DNA of 64,000 nucleotides from Flagellimonas hymeniacidonis. GTDB taxonomy: Bacteria > Bacteroidota > Bacteroidia > Flavobacteriales > Flavobacteriaceae. A program made the translations under genes and the position numbers. The stretch is from assembly GCF_008040165.1 (NCBI RefSeq), contig NZ_VRUR01000001.1:1073349-1137348 (forward strand). Direction: 5' to 3'. The notes beneath the pieces are model-generated. The model had not been told where the DNA came from and ran no database searches. It saw nothing but the letters and a program-made list of their open reading frames with translations. Below, one piece after another: positions 18,171 through 27,838 of this stretch (positions within the stretch are counted from its first letter, which is position 1; the number at the start of each line of letters is the position of its first letter).

Positions 18171-18207
18171 CATGAATTCCTAAGAAAGTAGCATTGTTGT
18201 TTGCTAT

Positions 18208-19704
18208 CTATATTTGAAAAGGTGAAAGTCCGTCTGCAACTTTTCGATCATTGGATAATCGTTGTACCTTATTCTGTCCGCCAAGTTTGCCTATTGTCTT
18301 CATATAGGCCTGAAAACCTCCTTGCCTCACCTTAGTTATTTTAAGAGGTTGCAGGATGTTTCCTTCAATTAAATCAAGGTAATAGGAGTTCTGCGTTTTC
18401 ATGCTTTCCTCAATCAAACTTGAAAATTTAGAGATGTCAGATGGTGGTCTCTCAAATTCTATGAACCATTCATGAAACGGAAGCTCTCCATTCTTTGGTG
18501 CCGTTTGAGGTGCAACAGTAAACTCGTTTATTAGTGCATCGGTTTGCATGGTTGCTTCTTTTATGGCTTCTTCTACTTCTTTTGCAATTACATGCTCCCC
18601 AAAAGCGGAGATAAAATGTTTTATTCTTCCCGAAACAACTATTCTATAAGGCTGTATAGAAATAAACCGGACGGTATCTCCAATATTGTAGGCCCACAAC
18701 CCCGCATTCGTTGATATTATCAATGCGTAATCCACATTCAATTCTACATCTTCAAAGGTGAGCCTTCTTGGATTTTCATCAAAAAACTCATCTGCTTTTA
18801 TAAACTCATAAAAAATACCTGAATTGAGCAGTAAAAGCATTCCATTCTCGTTTTGGGAATCTTGATAGGCAAAGAATCCTTCACTAGCTGGGAATAACTC
18901 TATACTATCTACTTTTTTTCCAATCAAATTTTCAAACTTGGCACGATAAGGTTCATAGTTGACCCCTCCATATATAAACAATTGAAAATTCTTAAAAAGC
19001 TCCCCAACCTTTTTTCCAGATTTTGCATTCAACTTTTCAAAATACATCTGCACCCATGACGGAATGCCTGCAATCACTGTCATATCCTCATTTTCTGTCT
19101 CTTCAATAATCTTATCTACCTTGGTTTCCCAATCTTCAATACAATTGGTTTCCCAGCTTGGCAACCTATTCTTTTGCAAATAATTGGGAACATAATGAGC
19201 GGAGATTCCCGAAAGCCGACCTAATTTTATTCCTCCTTTTTCTTCAAGAATAGGGCTTCCCTGTAAAAAAATCATTCGGCCATTTACAAAATCGGCATTA
19301 CCAGTCTCATGGATATAAGACAAAATCGCATTTCTAGAGGCTTCAACTTGATGCTTAATGGATTCCCTTGTGATAGGAATATACTTCGCTCCTGAGGTAG
19401 TACCCGAGGTTTTGGCAAAATAAATGGGTTTATTCGGCCACAGCACATCACTTTCGCCATCAATTATTTTTTGAACATAATCTTTAAGCTGTTCATAATC
19501 TCTAACAGGTACTTTTTTGGCAAAATCAGCATAAGTGCTAATAGCATCAAAATTATGATCCTTACCAAATCTGGTCTTGGCCGCAGAAGAAACGAGCTCT
19601 TTAAAAACTTTTTGTTGCGTTTGTATGGGGTTATTCACCCATTTTGCGGTTTTTTTTGCAATTCTCCTGGCAAAAAGTTTTGCTGCAACCTTTTTTAAAG
19701 ACAT
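18208..19704 (-). CDS. GH3 auxin-responsive promoter family protein (acyl-adenylating ligase)
   Basis: About 498 residues. The ATP-binding loop of adenylating enzymes is visible as YFAKTSGTTSGAKYIPITRES near residues 107-127, followed by a Rossmann-like middle and GLWAYNIGDTVRF near 346-358, and GRIKHFISAFGEHV near 371-384, all diagnostic of bacterial GH3-like proteins. Plant GH3 enzymes join amino acids to carboxylic acids through an acyl adenylate; the bacterial substrate is not known. ATG 19704 is preferred because the TTG at 19707 lies inside the upstream gene. Its start overlaps the M23 gene stop by one base (TGATG), so translation is coupled. Length fits the family. Confidence 0.88.
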   Translation of the reverse strand: MSLKKVAAKLFARRIAKKTAKWVNNPIQTQQKVFKELVSSAAKTRFGKDHNFDAISTYADFAKKVPVRDYEQLKDYVQKIIDGESDVLWPNKPIYFAKTSGTTSGAKYIPITRESIKHQVEASRNAILSYIHETGNADFVNGRMIFLQGSPILEEKGGIKLGRLSGISAHYVPNYLQKNRLPSWETNCIEDWETKVDKIIEETENEDMTVIAGIPSWVQMYFEKLNAKSGKKVGELFKNFQLFIYGGVNYEPYRAKFENLIGKKVDSIELFPASEGFFAYQDSQNENGMLLLLNSGIFYEFIKADEFFDENPRRLTFEDVELNVDYALIISTNAGLWAYNIGDTVRFISIQPYRIVVSGRIKHFISAFGEHVIAKEVEEAIKEATMQTDALINEFTVAPQTAPKNGELPFHEWFIEFERPPSDISKFSSLIEESMKTQNSYYLDLIEGNILQPLKITKVRQGGFQAYMKTIGKLGGQNKVQRLSNDRKVADGLSPFQI

Positions 19705-20573
19705 CAATTAAAATCAATATAGTTTAATGGATTAACAGGCTTTCCGTTTTTCCAAAGTTCGAAATGCAGGTGTGGACCCGTGGTGAGTTCACCTGTGTTT
19801 CCTATGGAAGCAATGACTTCACCTGCCCGAACCAAATCTCCTTGAGACTTGCTTAGCGAGCCGTTGTGCTTATACACTGAAGTAAGCCCATCTTGATGTT
19901 CAATGATAATTACATATCCTGTTTCAGAAGTCCATTCGGAAAAAAGCACCGTTCCATTAGCTATGGATTTTACAGGAGAATCCTTTGGTGCAACTACGTC
20001 TACGGCATAATGCCTCGTTTTGGGGTCAAAATTTTGTGATAGCGTTCCTGTCAATGGTGAGAACAGAAGCGCTTCAACATTTGTCACATTTCGCTCGAAC
20101 AAATTGTACTTATCCTCCAATTCCACTTCTTCCCGTAATAATAGATCTTCTCGAATTGGTGTTAGATCCACAGTAGAGGGGTCAAGTTTGAATTTTTCGA
20201 AAAGGGAATCTCTGTTCACCTCGTTATTTTCAATATCCCCCCTTAAAACAAGGCGTACATTGTCTAAATACCTGTTGGTATAATTAAGAACCGTTACAAG
20301 AGAATCTGTCTTATATGTAAGCTCTGTAGCCTGTCTTTTAAGTCTGGTAGACGAATAGCCGGGAATATATTCCCGTAAGGGAGTAAACGCAATTATGAGG
20401 GTAGTAAGGCCTATGAGCGCAATAATAAACAGTGTTCCCGTAACAAAAACGTTAAGCCGGCTAAGCTTAAAAGATATTTTTTCCTCAAAAGTGCTCTCAT
20501 TAAGTATTACCAGGCGATACTTGTGCAGTAGCTTTCGTTTTATTTCCTTTCTTTTCTTCTTATCCTTTGCCAT
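19704..20573 (-). CDS. M23 family metallopeptidase (LytM-type)
   Basis: About 289 residues from ATG 20573. A basic cytoplasmic tail (KDKKKRKEIKRK) is followed by one membrane helix near residues 42-65 and a coiled-coil-like linker. The C-terminal peptidase M23 domain is complete: HYAVD (zinc ligands His and Asp), YKHN with a catalytic His, and GPHLHFE with the third zinc ligand. It would cut peptidoglycan peptides in the periplasm while anchored in the inner membrane. The longer TTG start at 20582 coincides with the promoter box at 20580-20587 and is rejected. It is the first gene of an M23-GH3 pair and diverges from tatA. Confidence 0.9.
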   Translation of the reverse strand: MAKDKKKRKEIKRKLLHKYRLVILNESTFEEKISFKLSRLNVFVTGTLFIIALIGLTTLIIAFTPLREYIPGYSSTRLKRQATELTYKTDSLVTVLNYTNRYLDNVRLVLRGDIENNEVNRDSLFEKFKLDPSTVDLTPIREDLLLREEVELEDKYNLFERNVTNVEALLFSPLTGTLSQNFDPKTRHYAVDVVAPKDSPVKSIANGTVLFSEWTSETGYVIIIEHQDGLTSVYKHNGSLSKSQGDLVRAGEVIASIGNTGELTTGPHLHFELWKNGKPVNPLNYIDFN

Positions 20574-20579
20574 AATGAA

Positions 20580-20587
20580 CAAAGATA
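20580..20587 (-). promoter_or_regulatory. Candidate -7 element (TATCTTTG), near-leaderless promoter of the M23 gene
   Basis: On the minus strand TATCTTTG, a strong TAnnTTTG match, ends 6 bases before ATG 20573. This predicts a transcript that starts at or next to the start codon. No -33 TTG at normal spacing was found. The longer TTG start of the open frame lies inside this box. Confidence 0.5.
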
Positions 20588-20742
20588 ACTTTAGATTTTA
20601 ATTTTAGCTGTTAAGCTTTTTAAAATGAAGTTATGCCTTGAATTTGGCTTATAAGCAATTTGAATTGCTAATTTTCGTTAATGGCATAGAGCCTTAAGGT
20701 TCTTTTTACTAATTTTACTGTTCATTTAAAGGCGTTGATGTT

Positions 20743-20937
20743 ATGATTGCTCAAACTATTTTTCTTGGTATGCTAGGTCCTTGGCAAATTGTACTTGTTG
20801 TACTTGTTGTTCTTTTGCTTTTTGGAGGCAAAAAAATTCCTGAACTTATGAGAGGTCTGGGCAGCGGTATAAAAGAATTCAAGGATGCTTCAAAAGAAGA
20901 TGAGAAAATAGAGGGTGGAAAGGAATCCGACTCTTAA
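20743..20937 (+). CDS. tatA: Sec-independent translocase protein TatA/TatE
   Basis: A 64-residue protein with the full TatA plan: a short N-terminus, one hydrophobic helix ([23 protein letters not shown], residues 13-35), the [21 protein letters not shown] hinge and amphipathic helix, and a charged acidic tail. TatA oligomerises to form the pore of the twin-arginine pathway, which exports folded proteins. It is divergent from the M23 gene, an arrangement I have seen in other Flavobacteriaceae. No tatB or tatC is in the window. Confidence 0.95.
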   Translation: MIAQTIFLGMLGPWQIVLVVLVVLLLFGGKKIPELMRGLGSGIKEFKDASKEDEKIEGGKESDS

Positions 20938-21167
20938 ATCTATTTTATTATAAAGGTTTTTCCTACGCATTAAAAGCTTATACTTAAAGGCTTTATCGAT
21001 GAAAAACCACATTTTTATTGCATACACGCTATAAATTCCCCCTTTCACAACAAAAAGTTATAAACGCTACCACCTTGTTCTATTTTAGCGTTTGAAACTT
21101 ACATTAAGTTCGCTGAGCTTGATGTACTATCAATCACCTGACAGTTATTTGTACAGACGGAGTGATT

Positions 21168-23231
21168 ATGAAAAGACCGTTTTTAATCTTATTATTTCTT
21201 CTTCTCACACCTGGGCTTAAATCTCAGGAGGTCACCCTATTGCAGTTTGATGATGAAGAATTGTTGGCTGCCGTAGCGAACAATACCGGCACTGACACCA
21301 ATACAAAAACACTTTCCAAAGAATTTGAAAGCCTAAGCCGAAAGCAACTCGCAAAATTCATGCGGAAAAAGGGCACAACGGATAAGCTTATAAAGAAAGC
21401 AGATGAGTATTTTGGTAAAATGTGGTATGCTGAGGCAGCGCGTATCTATGATATGGTCCTTGAAAAAAGCGAAGCAAAGCACACTTTCAATCTCCTTTCT
21501 AATGCAGGAGATTCCCATTATTACAGTGGAAACTTGGAAAAATCGTATAAATGGTACCATGAACTTTATGAGACCTACAGAGAACTAATAACAGAAGAAA
21601 AGTTCTTTAAATATGCCCATAGCTTAAAAGGAACCGGACGGTATAGAAGAGCTGCCAAGCTTACAAAGTTGTTTAGGCAGAAAAGAGATGAACCGCTTAA
21701 AGAATTGGCCAAAGACAATGTTGCCGAATATGCCCCAGCTCTTGTGGAGATTAAGAATATGGCCATAAATTCCAAATATTCCGATTTCTCCCCAATGTTT
21801 CATAACGAATCTGAGGTCGTTTTTGCGTCAGCACATGATTCTTCCTTCTTAACTACCCGTCGTTATAAATGGAACAACCAACCTTTCCTTGATCTTTATG
21901 TGGCCAAAACCGATAGCGAAGGGGAAGACTTAACGAGCCCTAAAAAGTTCTCCAAAGAAATCAATACAAAATACCACGAAGCTTCGGTTGCTTTTTCTCC
22001 TGATCAAAAGACCATCTATTTTACCAGAAACAACTTCGGCAAAAAGCTGAAACGCGGCAAAAATGGTATAAATCATTTAAAAATCTATCAATCTAAACTC
22101 ATCGATGGAGAATGGACCAAAGCTGTTGAGGTATCGTTTAATAGTGAAAACTACTCTACTGGTCATCCCTCGGTAAGTCCTGACGGAAAGAAGTTATACT
22201 TTGTGTCTGACAGACCCGGCGGGTTCGGCGGCACTGACGTTTACAGTGTCGACATCCTAGAAGCGGGCAAATTCTCTGAACCTAAAAACCTTGGAAGAAC
22301 AATCAATACCAACAAAAAAGAAATGTTCCCATATATTACGGAGGATGCACTATATTTTTCATCTGACAGAAACATGGGGATGGGAGGACTGGATATATAC
22401 AAATCCGACCATGTAGACGGCTTTTTCAGTGTAGGTATCAATCTTGGGGAACCCATTAATAGTAGTAGGGATGATTTTTCCTATATCATTGATGAAAATA
22501 ACGAGAAAGGTTATTTTGCCTCAAATAGAAAAGGAGGAAAAGGGGATGATGACATCTATTCCTTTAAGCACATCCTAAACCTCAACGCTATTTCTGGGTC
22601 CATTGCAGATCACATAAACGGAGATCCTATTGCCGATGCAATGGTAACTCTAGTGGATAGTGACAACCTTCGTGTTGATTCTATTGTAACATCAAAAGAT
22701 GGTAGTTTTATTTTTAAAAACCTTAAACCCAAAACTAAATACACTATTAAGACTGTTAAGAAGGGATATTTTGAACAAACCTCCCCCATTACCACCAGAA
22801 AAAATGAGCAAGTAAGTATAACGCAATCCTTAACACAGCTTCAAGAAATAATAGCCGAAGAAAAAGGCGTGCTGAAATTGGAGACTGAAACGATTTATTT
22901 TGATTTTGACCGATTCAATATAAAACAACAGGCTGCCGCAGAGCTGGACAAACTGGTAGAGGTGATGAGAGAATACCCAGACATGGTAATCAAAATCGAA
23001 TCTCATACAGATGCCATCGGGAAAAAGGTTTACAACAAATACCTTTCAGACAAACGCGCAAAATCCACAAGGGATTATATTATCTCTAAAGGAATCGATG
23101 CCTCAAGGATTCAAAGTGCTCTTGGTTATGGAGAAGAGCGGCTCTTAAACGACTGTGGAGATGGTAGGCGTTGTTCCAGAGCCAAACATCAAGAAAATCG
23201 GCGCTCAGAGTTTATTATAGTAGAAATGTGA
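21168..23231 (+). CDS. OmpA family envelope protein with PD40 and CarboxypepD_reg-like domains (PorE-like)
   Basis: About 687 residues from ATG 21168; a GTG two codons upstream is less likely. Order of parts: signal peptide (residues 1-20, GLKSQ), a TPR-like helical region to about 190, a PD40/WD40-like beta-propeller (YFVSDRPGGFGGTDVYSVDI, ALYFSSDRNMGMGGLDIY, GYFASNRKGGKGDDDIYSF), a carboxypeptidase-regulatory-like domain (ISGSIADHINGDPIADAMVTL), and a C-terminal OmpA peptidoglycan-binding domain (IYFDFDRFNIK, ESHTDAIGKKVYN, LSDKRAKSTRDYI). This matches PorE of the type IX secretion system in order, but flavobacteria hold many such paralogues and there is no lipobox here, so PorE is not claimed. 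A terminator follows at 23254. Confidence 0.85.
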   Translation: MKRPFLILLFLLLTPGLKSQEVTLLQFDDEELLAAVANNTGTDTNTKTLSKEFESLSRKQLAKFMRKKGTTDKLIKKADEYFGKMWYAEAARIYDMVLEKSEAKHTFNLLSNAGDSHYYSGNLEKSYKWYHELYETYRELITEEKFFKYAHSLKGTGRYRRAAKLTKLFRQKRDEPLKELAKDNVAEYAPALVEIKNMAINSKYSDFSPMFHNESEVVFASAHDSSFLTTRRYKWNNQPFLDLYVAKTDSEGEDLTSPKKFSKEINTKYHEASVAFSPDQKTIYFTRNNFGKKLKRGKNGINHLKIYQSKLIDGEWTKAVEVSFNSENYSTGHPSVSPDGKKLYFVSDRPGGFGGTDVYSVDILEAGKFSEPKNLGRTINTNKKEMFPYITEDALYFSSDRNMGMGGLDIYKSDHVDGFFSVGINLGEPINSSRDDFSYIIDENNEKGYFASNRKGGKGDDDIYSFKHILNLNAISGSIADHINGDPIADAMVTLVDSDNLRVDSIVTSKDGSFIFKNLKPKTKYTIKTVKKGYFEQTSPITTRKNEQVSITQSLTQLQEIIAEEKGVLKLETETIYFDFDRFNIKQQAAAELDKLVEVMREYPDMVIKIESHTDAIGKKVYNKYLSDKRAKSTRDYIISKGIDASRIQSALGYGEERLLNDCGDGRRCSRAKHQENRRSEFIIVEM

Positions 23232-23253
23232 CCCAACACACCCTAAAAAGCTA

Positions 23254-23285
23254 AAATCCCCAACAAAAAATTGGGGATTTTTTTA
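23254..23285 (+). terminator. Rho-independent terminator after the OmpA-family gene
   Basis: A 10-bp inverted repeat (AAATCCCCAA / TTGGGGATTT at 23254-23263 and 23271-23280) with a 7-base A-rich loop and a run of T's follows the stop codon by 22 bases. It would end the OmpA-family transcript. Confidence 0.85.
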
Positions 23286-23498
23286 TTCCATTATTCTTAA
23301 AAGTGCATTCCACCGATTCTTTTCCTCGATATCCTGTATTTACACCCATGCATTTAATCCATGAAAAATTGTGCTTCATGGGGTTTTTATAATTCATGAG
23401 GTTTTCATCATTCTTTTTTGGTGTTTTATCCCATTGTTTTTTACTCCCTCTGGGAAACCATAATCTTTGTCCTGTCTTTAAATCTTAAAAACTTATTT

Positions 23499-23669
23499 AT
23501 GAAAAAACTAATACTCGTAAAAGAAATTTATTTGGAAGGTTTCAAAAACCTAGGTCATATTGTGATAGAGAAATACTTTAAGGTATTTGCTTGGTTCAGT
23601 TTTGTGATGTTCTTTATTGTGCTTTATGCTTTCGTATATAGAATTGCGACTGGGTTTGCCTTTGACTAA
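23499..23669 (+). CDS. Small membrane protein, 56 residues (DUF6747-like)
   Basis: The start is taken at ATG 23499 rather than 23418, because the protein then reads MKKLILVKEIYLEGFKNLG and the extra upstream 27 residues look like untranslated DNA. Residues about 31-48 form one membrane helix (FSFVMFFIVLYAFVYRI), followed by ATGFAFD. I recall near-identical short proteins in Flavobacteriaceae, called DUF6747, but cannot confirm the name. Function is unknown. A bidirectional terminator lies 26 bases downstream. It has no obvious operon partner. Confidence 0.7.
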   Translation: MKKLILVKEIYLEGFKNLGHIVIEKYFKVFAWFSFVMFFIVLYAFVYRIATGFAFD

Positions 23670-23694
23670 AACATTAGTTAAGCATTTAAAGAAC

Positions 23695-23731
23695 AAAAAA
23701 GCCCAGTAGGCTCTGGCTCACTGGGCTTTTC
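23695..23731. terminator. Bidirectional terminator between convergent genes
   Basis: GCCCAGT at 23701-23707 pairs with ACTGGGC at 23720-23726, flanked by A's on the left and T's on the right. It can serve both the small membrane protein gene (plus) and the DUF4837 gene (minus). Confidence 0.85.
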
Positions 23732-23750
23732 TGTTTATCAAACAAGTCAA

Positions 23751-24740
23751 CTAAGAACCCTGATTAAATTTTACAGTTCTTAATATGGCTTCTAATTCAA
23801 ACATGTAATCTCGCTTTTCTTCAGAAGGGGCAAAGGTAAATCCTTCTAACACCAATTTCCTATTGTTCTCTTTATCGTTGATGATATAGGTTATAAAAGG
23901 GCCCGCCATTGGGTAACCACTGATTTCCCATACTCCTCTGGCCTCAGCAGCCTTTTTTCCGCCAATTTGGGCAGGAAAAATATAGGGGGAAAATGCCTTT
24001 TCAGTAATCATAAATGTCTTTTCATATGGGCCTGGCACATACTTTTTGCCTATAGAGTCCCTCATTTTAACAATATCACTTACAAAAGTGGAATCGTTGG
24101 CAAAGCTATTCCAGGGCATTGCATATGCTACAATATTCATAGTGCCTTTTGGAATTTGAATGTCCATCCAAACAAAATTCTTTTCGTGTTTCCCAACTTT
24201 ATATAAAGAAGGAACGTTTAAGCTTATCCCAAACTCCTCTTCAAACGCTTTTTCCTTGGTCAAGGACCGGGTAAAACGTCTCTGTGCCTCATTAATTTCT
24301 ACTCTTTTAAAGGATGCTATTGCCCTCCCGGCCAAAGAATCAATATTCCCGGCTAGATCATTGTAGGTTTCCCCTTTAATTACCGCAATTTTTTGTGGTT
24401 TTGCATATACATCCGTTTTTATGTGCGCGCGCGAAAGGGTGTCTTGCTCAACAAAAAGAACGGATCTGGAGTATGTGATTGCTCCTTTAAAAATCTGAGG
24501 GGGTATTTGGGTAATCGTAAATTTTGGTTCTCCTTGTGGCAATCCCAAAACCGGTGCAGCAAAATGCTCCCGTATTTTATCTCCAATACCGCCCTTCCAG
24601 AGTTCGGAGTCCATCACTACCATTAAGGAGTTGATTCCTCCCGTAGATGGGGGAAGAAATCGTTCTTTTTTTCCAGAATCTTTACATGATATAATCACCA
24701 TTAAAAAAATGGTGATGCTTAGTGTTCCAAATTTTTTCAT
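23751..24740 (-). CDS. DUF4837 family lipoprotein
   Basis: A 329-residue protein with a lipoprotein signal peptide (MKKFGTLSITIFLMVIISCKDSG; the lipidated cysteine is about residue 19). The mature part begins KKERFLPPSTGGINSLMVVMD, the hallmark of DUF4837, a Bacteroidota family with no known role, and contains LPQGEPKFTITQIPP. It is probably anchored in a periplasm-facing membrane leaflet. Its start lies 12 bases after the stop of the MltD-like gene, so the two form an operon; a link to cell-wall or secretion biology is inferred from that alone. Confidence 0.85.
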   Translation of the reverse strand: MKKFGTLSITIFLMVIISCKDSGKKERFLPPSTGGINSLMVVMDSELWKGGIGDKIREHFAAPVLGLPQGEPKFTITQIPPQIFKGAITYSRSVLFVEQDTLSRAHIKTDVYAKPQKIAVIKGETYNDLAGNIDSLAGRAIASFKRVEINEAQRRFTRSLTKEKAFEEEFGISLNVPSLYKVGKHEKNFVWMDIQIPKGTMNIVAYAMPWNSFANDSTFVSDIVKMRDSIGKKYVPGPYEKTFMITEKAFSPYIFPAQIGGKKAAEARGVWEISGYPMAGPFITYIINDKENNRKLVLEGFTFAPSEEKRDYMFELEAILRTVKFNQGS

Positions 24741-24752
24741 CTCGAGTTAAAT

Positions 24753-26396
24753 TTACGAAGAACAATCGCACAATTTAAGTTTTGTGCCCGGTTTCAAGTT
24801 ATTACCACTAAGACCGTTCCATTTTCGTAAATTTTCAATAGAAACTCCAGGGTATTTTCTTGATATGGTCCAAAGCGAGTCTCCTTCCTGAACCGTATGT
24901 ACCTTTGAGCCGCTTGCCAATGCTCCTCCTGAAGTTGATTTGGAAGAACTGGTTTTGGCCACTGCCTGTTTAGGAAGATAGGGTTTTCTCGGGAAAATAG
25001 TGAGTCGTTGTCCAACTCTTAAATTGTTACTCCGCAGGCCATTCCATCTTTTTATTTGACTTACTCCTACACCATATCGCTCTGCTATTTTTCCTAAATA
25101 GTCCCCACTTCTAACTTTATACCTAACCTGATTTTTTGCTTGCGTAAGTTGTGGCAACGGTTTTTCCAAAGAGTCCAACTCTTTTTTTGCATAGGCATAA
25201 ATGGCTTCTTCATTGTTTACAAACTTGCCTATTTTGGTAACGGGTAAACGAAGCGCGTAGTTTTTCCCCTTGATTTTGGGAATGATGTTTAATTTGTAAG
25301 CAGGGTTCAACATTTCCAATTCTTCCGTGCTTATATCAACTAGTTTGGATATTTGGTCAAACGTAATTAGGTTTTTTACGTGGATAGTATCGGTCTCAAA
25401 ATAAGGTCTGTCAGCTTTTTTATATTGAAGTCCGTGTTCCTCCGCATATTCAAAAATATACATCGTGGCAAGAAATGCAGGTAAATAACCTGCTGTTTCA
25501 CGTGGAAGATTTCTTCTAATATTCCAATAATTTTTATAGCCTCCAGATCGTCTTATGGCTTTGTTTACATTTCCTGGACCGGAGTTGTAAGCAGCCAATG
25601 CCAAATCCCAATCGTTAAAAATATTATGGAGCTTGGATAAATATTTCGCGGCGGCTTTTGTCGCAAAAATTGGATCATTACGCTCGTCTACATAACTGCT
25701 TACTTCCAATCCATACATTTTACCAGTGCCATACATAAACTGCCACAGTCCCTTGGCCCCAACTCTTGATCTGGCTCTTGGGTTCAAGGCTGATTCTATA
25801 ATAGCCAAATATTTTACCTCTAGCGGAACATCATTGTTGTCCAGCTCTTGTTCAAAAAGTGGAAAATAAAATTGGCTGGCCGTGATCATCCTTTGCATTA
25901 AATCTTTCTTCCTAACCAGAAAGGATTTTATTACACTCTCCAAAGATGGATTGTACGAAATATTAAAAGGTGTTTTTTCATCCAACAACGCCAACCTTGC
26001 TTTAAGCGTATCCGTAGGTAAATCAACCAGGGTAATTTCTTCTTCTGATGGATTTTGTACCTCGAGCAACATCTCACTAAAAAGTTGAGCGCTATTGTGT
26101 AACTCTTTTAACCAAAGACTGTCATATCTTCTGGCCTCCTCCAAGTCCATTAGTTGGGTCTTGCTCAGCTCATCTGAAGATGCTATAACGGTATTCCCAT
26201 CAATTTTGTCTTCAGCGATTTTAAGATTTAATGGCTTAATTGCCTGTTCCGAAACAGAATCGTTTGGTGTAGGTTGTAATAATGCTTCTTTGGTATCAGC
26301 TTGCTTCGTACCCGTAGAATCTATCTCTTGTGCAAAGAGTGATGTGGTTGAAAACAGGAGCACTGCCCATGCAGCTATTTTAAAATTTTGGTTCAT
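24753..26396 (-). CDS. MltD-like lytic transglycosylase with LysM domains
   Basis: About 547 residues from ATG 26396, which gives a proper signal peptide (AAWAVLLFSTTSLFAQ); an upstream in-frame start at 26423 would add nine residues before it. The SLT domain shows YLAIIESALNPRARSRVGAKGLW with catalytic Glu about residue 201, then FMYGTGKMYGL, and LALAAYNSGPGNV near 275. Two LysM domains follow near 430-475 (KVRSGDYLGKIAERYGV) and 498-542 (HTVQEGDSLWTISRKYPGV). The enzyme cuts glycan strands of peptidoglycan between MurNAc and GlcNAc, forming anhydroMurNAc. Length and order match MltD. The gene contains a one-mismatch parS-like site at 25494. Confidence 0.92.
   Translation of the reverse strand: MNQNFKIAAWAVLLFSTTSLFAQEIDSTGTKQADTKEALLQPTPNDSVSEQAIKPLNLKIAEDKIDGNTVIASSDELSKTQLMDLEEARRYDSLWLKELHNSAQLFSEMLLEVQNPSEEEITLVDLPTDTLKARLALLDEKTPFNISYNPSLESVIKSFLVRKKDLMQRMITASQFYFPLFEQELDNNDVPLEVKYLAIIESALNPRARSRVGAKGLWQFMYGTGKMYGLEVSSYVDERNDPIFATKAAAKYLSKLHNIFNDWDLALAAYNSGPGNVNKAIRRSGGYKNYWNIRRNLPRETAGYLPAFLATMYIFEYAEEHGLQYKKADRPYFETDTIHVKNLITFDQISKLVDISTEELEMLNPAYKLNIIPKIKGKNYALRLPVTKIGKFVNNEEAIYAYAKKELDSLEKPLPQLTQAKNQVRYKVRSGDYLGKIAERYGVGVSQIKRWNGLRSNNLRVGQRLTIFPRKPYLPKQAVAKTSSSKSTSGGALASGSKVHTVQEGDSLWTISRKYPGVSIENLRKWNGLSGNNLKPGTKLKLCDCSS
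25494..25509. other. parS-like site, 15 of 16 bases
   Basis: TGTTTCACGTGGAAGA differs from the parS form TGTTYCACGTGGAACA by one base and keeps the CACGTG core. It lies inside the MltD-like coding region, about 9 kb from the perfect sites at 34333 and 36233. ParB binding is possible but not shown. Confidence 0.45.
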
Positions 26397-26515
26397 TTTG
26401 GATAAGGTTTGATTTTGGGGCAAACGAAAATGGTGTTTTTTTCTGAAATATTAAAGCTTTCAGCCTAAAACATGGCATAGCATAAGATTTCTCCTATTAA
26501 TTCATAACGTGCAGA

Positions 26516-27706
26516 TTAGCCCAATATTGCCGCGATTCCTGGAAGTGTTCTTCCCTCCAAACTCTCTAGCATTGCACCTCCTCCGGTAGACACATAACTC
26601 ACTTTTTCTTCAAAGCCAAATTGCTTCACAGCGGCTACTGAATCTCCGCCACCGACAAGGGAGAACGCTCCATTTTGAGTGGCTTCATCAATTGCATTGC
26701 CTACTGCTATGGTCCCTTTTGCAAAATTCTCCATTTCAAAAACACCTACAGGTCCGTTCCAAAGTATCGTTTTAGAATCCAAAATTACCTGCTTAAAGTT
26801 CTCCATAGTCTGAGGCCCAGCATCAAGTCCTTGCCATCCATCTGGAATCTCATTAACATCCATAAATTGGGTGTTGGCACTATTATCAAAGGCATCTGCT
26901 GCCAAAACATCAACTGGTAAATGAACTTTTACCCCTTTTTCAGAAGCTTGTTTTAAAATGTCCAAGGCCAATTCCATTTTGTCATCCTCGCAGATGGAAT
27001 CGCCCACTTTTCCTCCTTGTGCTTTTACAAAAGTATAGGTCATTCCACCACCAATAATTAGATTGTCCACCTTATCCAGAATATTTTCAATGATGGTGAT
27101 TTTGGATGAAACCTTTGCTCCTCCCAAAATAGCAGTAATTGGTTTTTCTCCCGTTTGCATCACTTTTTCTATAGCCTTTATTTCTTTTGCCAATAAATAT
27201 CCAAAACACTTATTCCCAGAAAAATAGTTGGCTACAATAGTGGTAGAGGCATGGGCTCTATGGGCAGTGCCAAAGGCATCGTTCACATAAATATCACCAT
27301 GTTTGGAAAGTGCTTCGGCAAAAGCTTCATCCCCACTTTCTTCCTCACTATAAAATCGAAGGTTTTCCAACAACAATACTTCCCCGCTTTGCAATTCCGA
27401 AACGGCAGTATCTGCAACATCCCCAACACAGTCCGAAGCAAATTTTACCTGCACCCCAATAATTTCAGAAACTTTTTCACAAATATGGGATAATGACATG
27501 TCTGGATTTACCTTTCCTTTAGGTCTTCCCAAATGACTCATTAAAACAGCACTGCCTCCATCTTCCAAAACTTTTAATATACTGGGGGTCGCCGCATCAA
27601 TTCTACTCGTATCCGTAACATTAAAATCTCCATCAAGCGGCACATTAAAGTCAACTCGGATCAAAGCTTTTTTATCCTCAAAATTGTAATCGTCTATGGT
27701 CTTCAT
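26516..27706 (-). CDS. pgk: Phosphoglycerate kinase
   Basis: A 396-residue enzyme that moves a phosphate between 1,3-bisphosphoglycerate and ADP in glycolysis and gluconeogenesis, in the cytoplasm. Visible signatures: [13 protein letters not shown] (residues 14-26), [10 protein letters not shown] (56-65), [29 protein letters not shown] near 192-202, WNGPVGVFE and [11 protein letters not shown] near 347-357. Length is typical for bacteria. A TAnnTTTG box ends 22 bases before the ATG. The gene is divergent from holB, with 132 bases between start codons. Confidence 0.97.
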   Translation of the reverse strand: MKTIDDYNFEDKKALIRVDFNVPLDGDFNVTDTSRIDAATPSILKVLEDGGSAVLMSHLGRPKGKVNPDMSLSHICEKVSEIIGVQVKFASDCVGDVADTAVSELQSGEVLLLENLRFYSEEESGDEAFAEALSKHGDIYVNDAFGTAHRAHASTTIVANYFSGNKCFGYLLAKEIKAIEKVMQTGEKPITAILGGAKVSSKITIIENILDKVDNLIIGGGMTYTFVKAQGGKVGDSICEDDKMELALDILKQASEKGVKVHLPVDVLAADAFDNSANTQFMDVNEIPDGWQGLDAGPQTMENFKQVILDSKTILWNGPVGVFEMENFAKGTIAVGNAIDEATQNGAFSLVGGGDSVAAVKQFGFEEKVSYVSTGGGAMLESLEGRTLPGIAAILG

Positions 27707-27728
27707 TTGTATTTGTTTATGGCAAGCC

Positions 27729-27736
27729 CAAATGTA
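27729..27736 (-). promoter_or_regulatory. Candidate -7 element (TACATTTG) of pgk
   Basis: TACATTTG on the minus strand ends 22 bases before the pgk start codon, a spacing that leaves a leader of roughly 15 bases. No -33 TTG at standard spacing was recognised. Confidence 0.5.
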
Positions 27737-27826
27737 AAGATTTCCTGCTTTCCAGTTTGATCATTAGCACCATATTTTTAGAGCCACAACAAAAAACCGT
27801 TCAAAACATGTGGAACCTAAAAAATG

Positions 27827-27834
27827 TATCTTTG
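27827..27834 (+). promoter_or_regulatory. Candidate -7 element (TATCTTTG), near-leaderless promoter of holB
   Basis: TATCTTTG ends only 4 bases before ATG 27839. With transcription starting a few bases downstream of this box, the mRNA would begin at about the start codon. This also argues against the longer in-frame start at 27824, which would lie upstream of the expected transcript start. Confidence 0.5.
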
Positions 27835-27838
27835 GAGC

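Noticed and set aside
23418-23498. Longer N-terminus for the small membrane protein
   Set aside because: The added 27 residues contain no conserved start, while ATG 23499 gives a protein like known short flavobacterial relatives.
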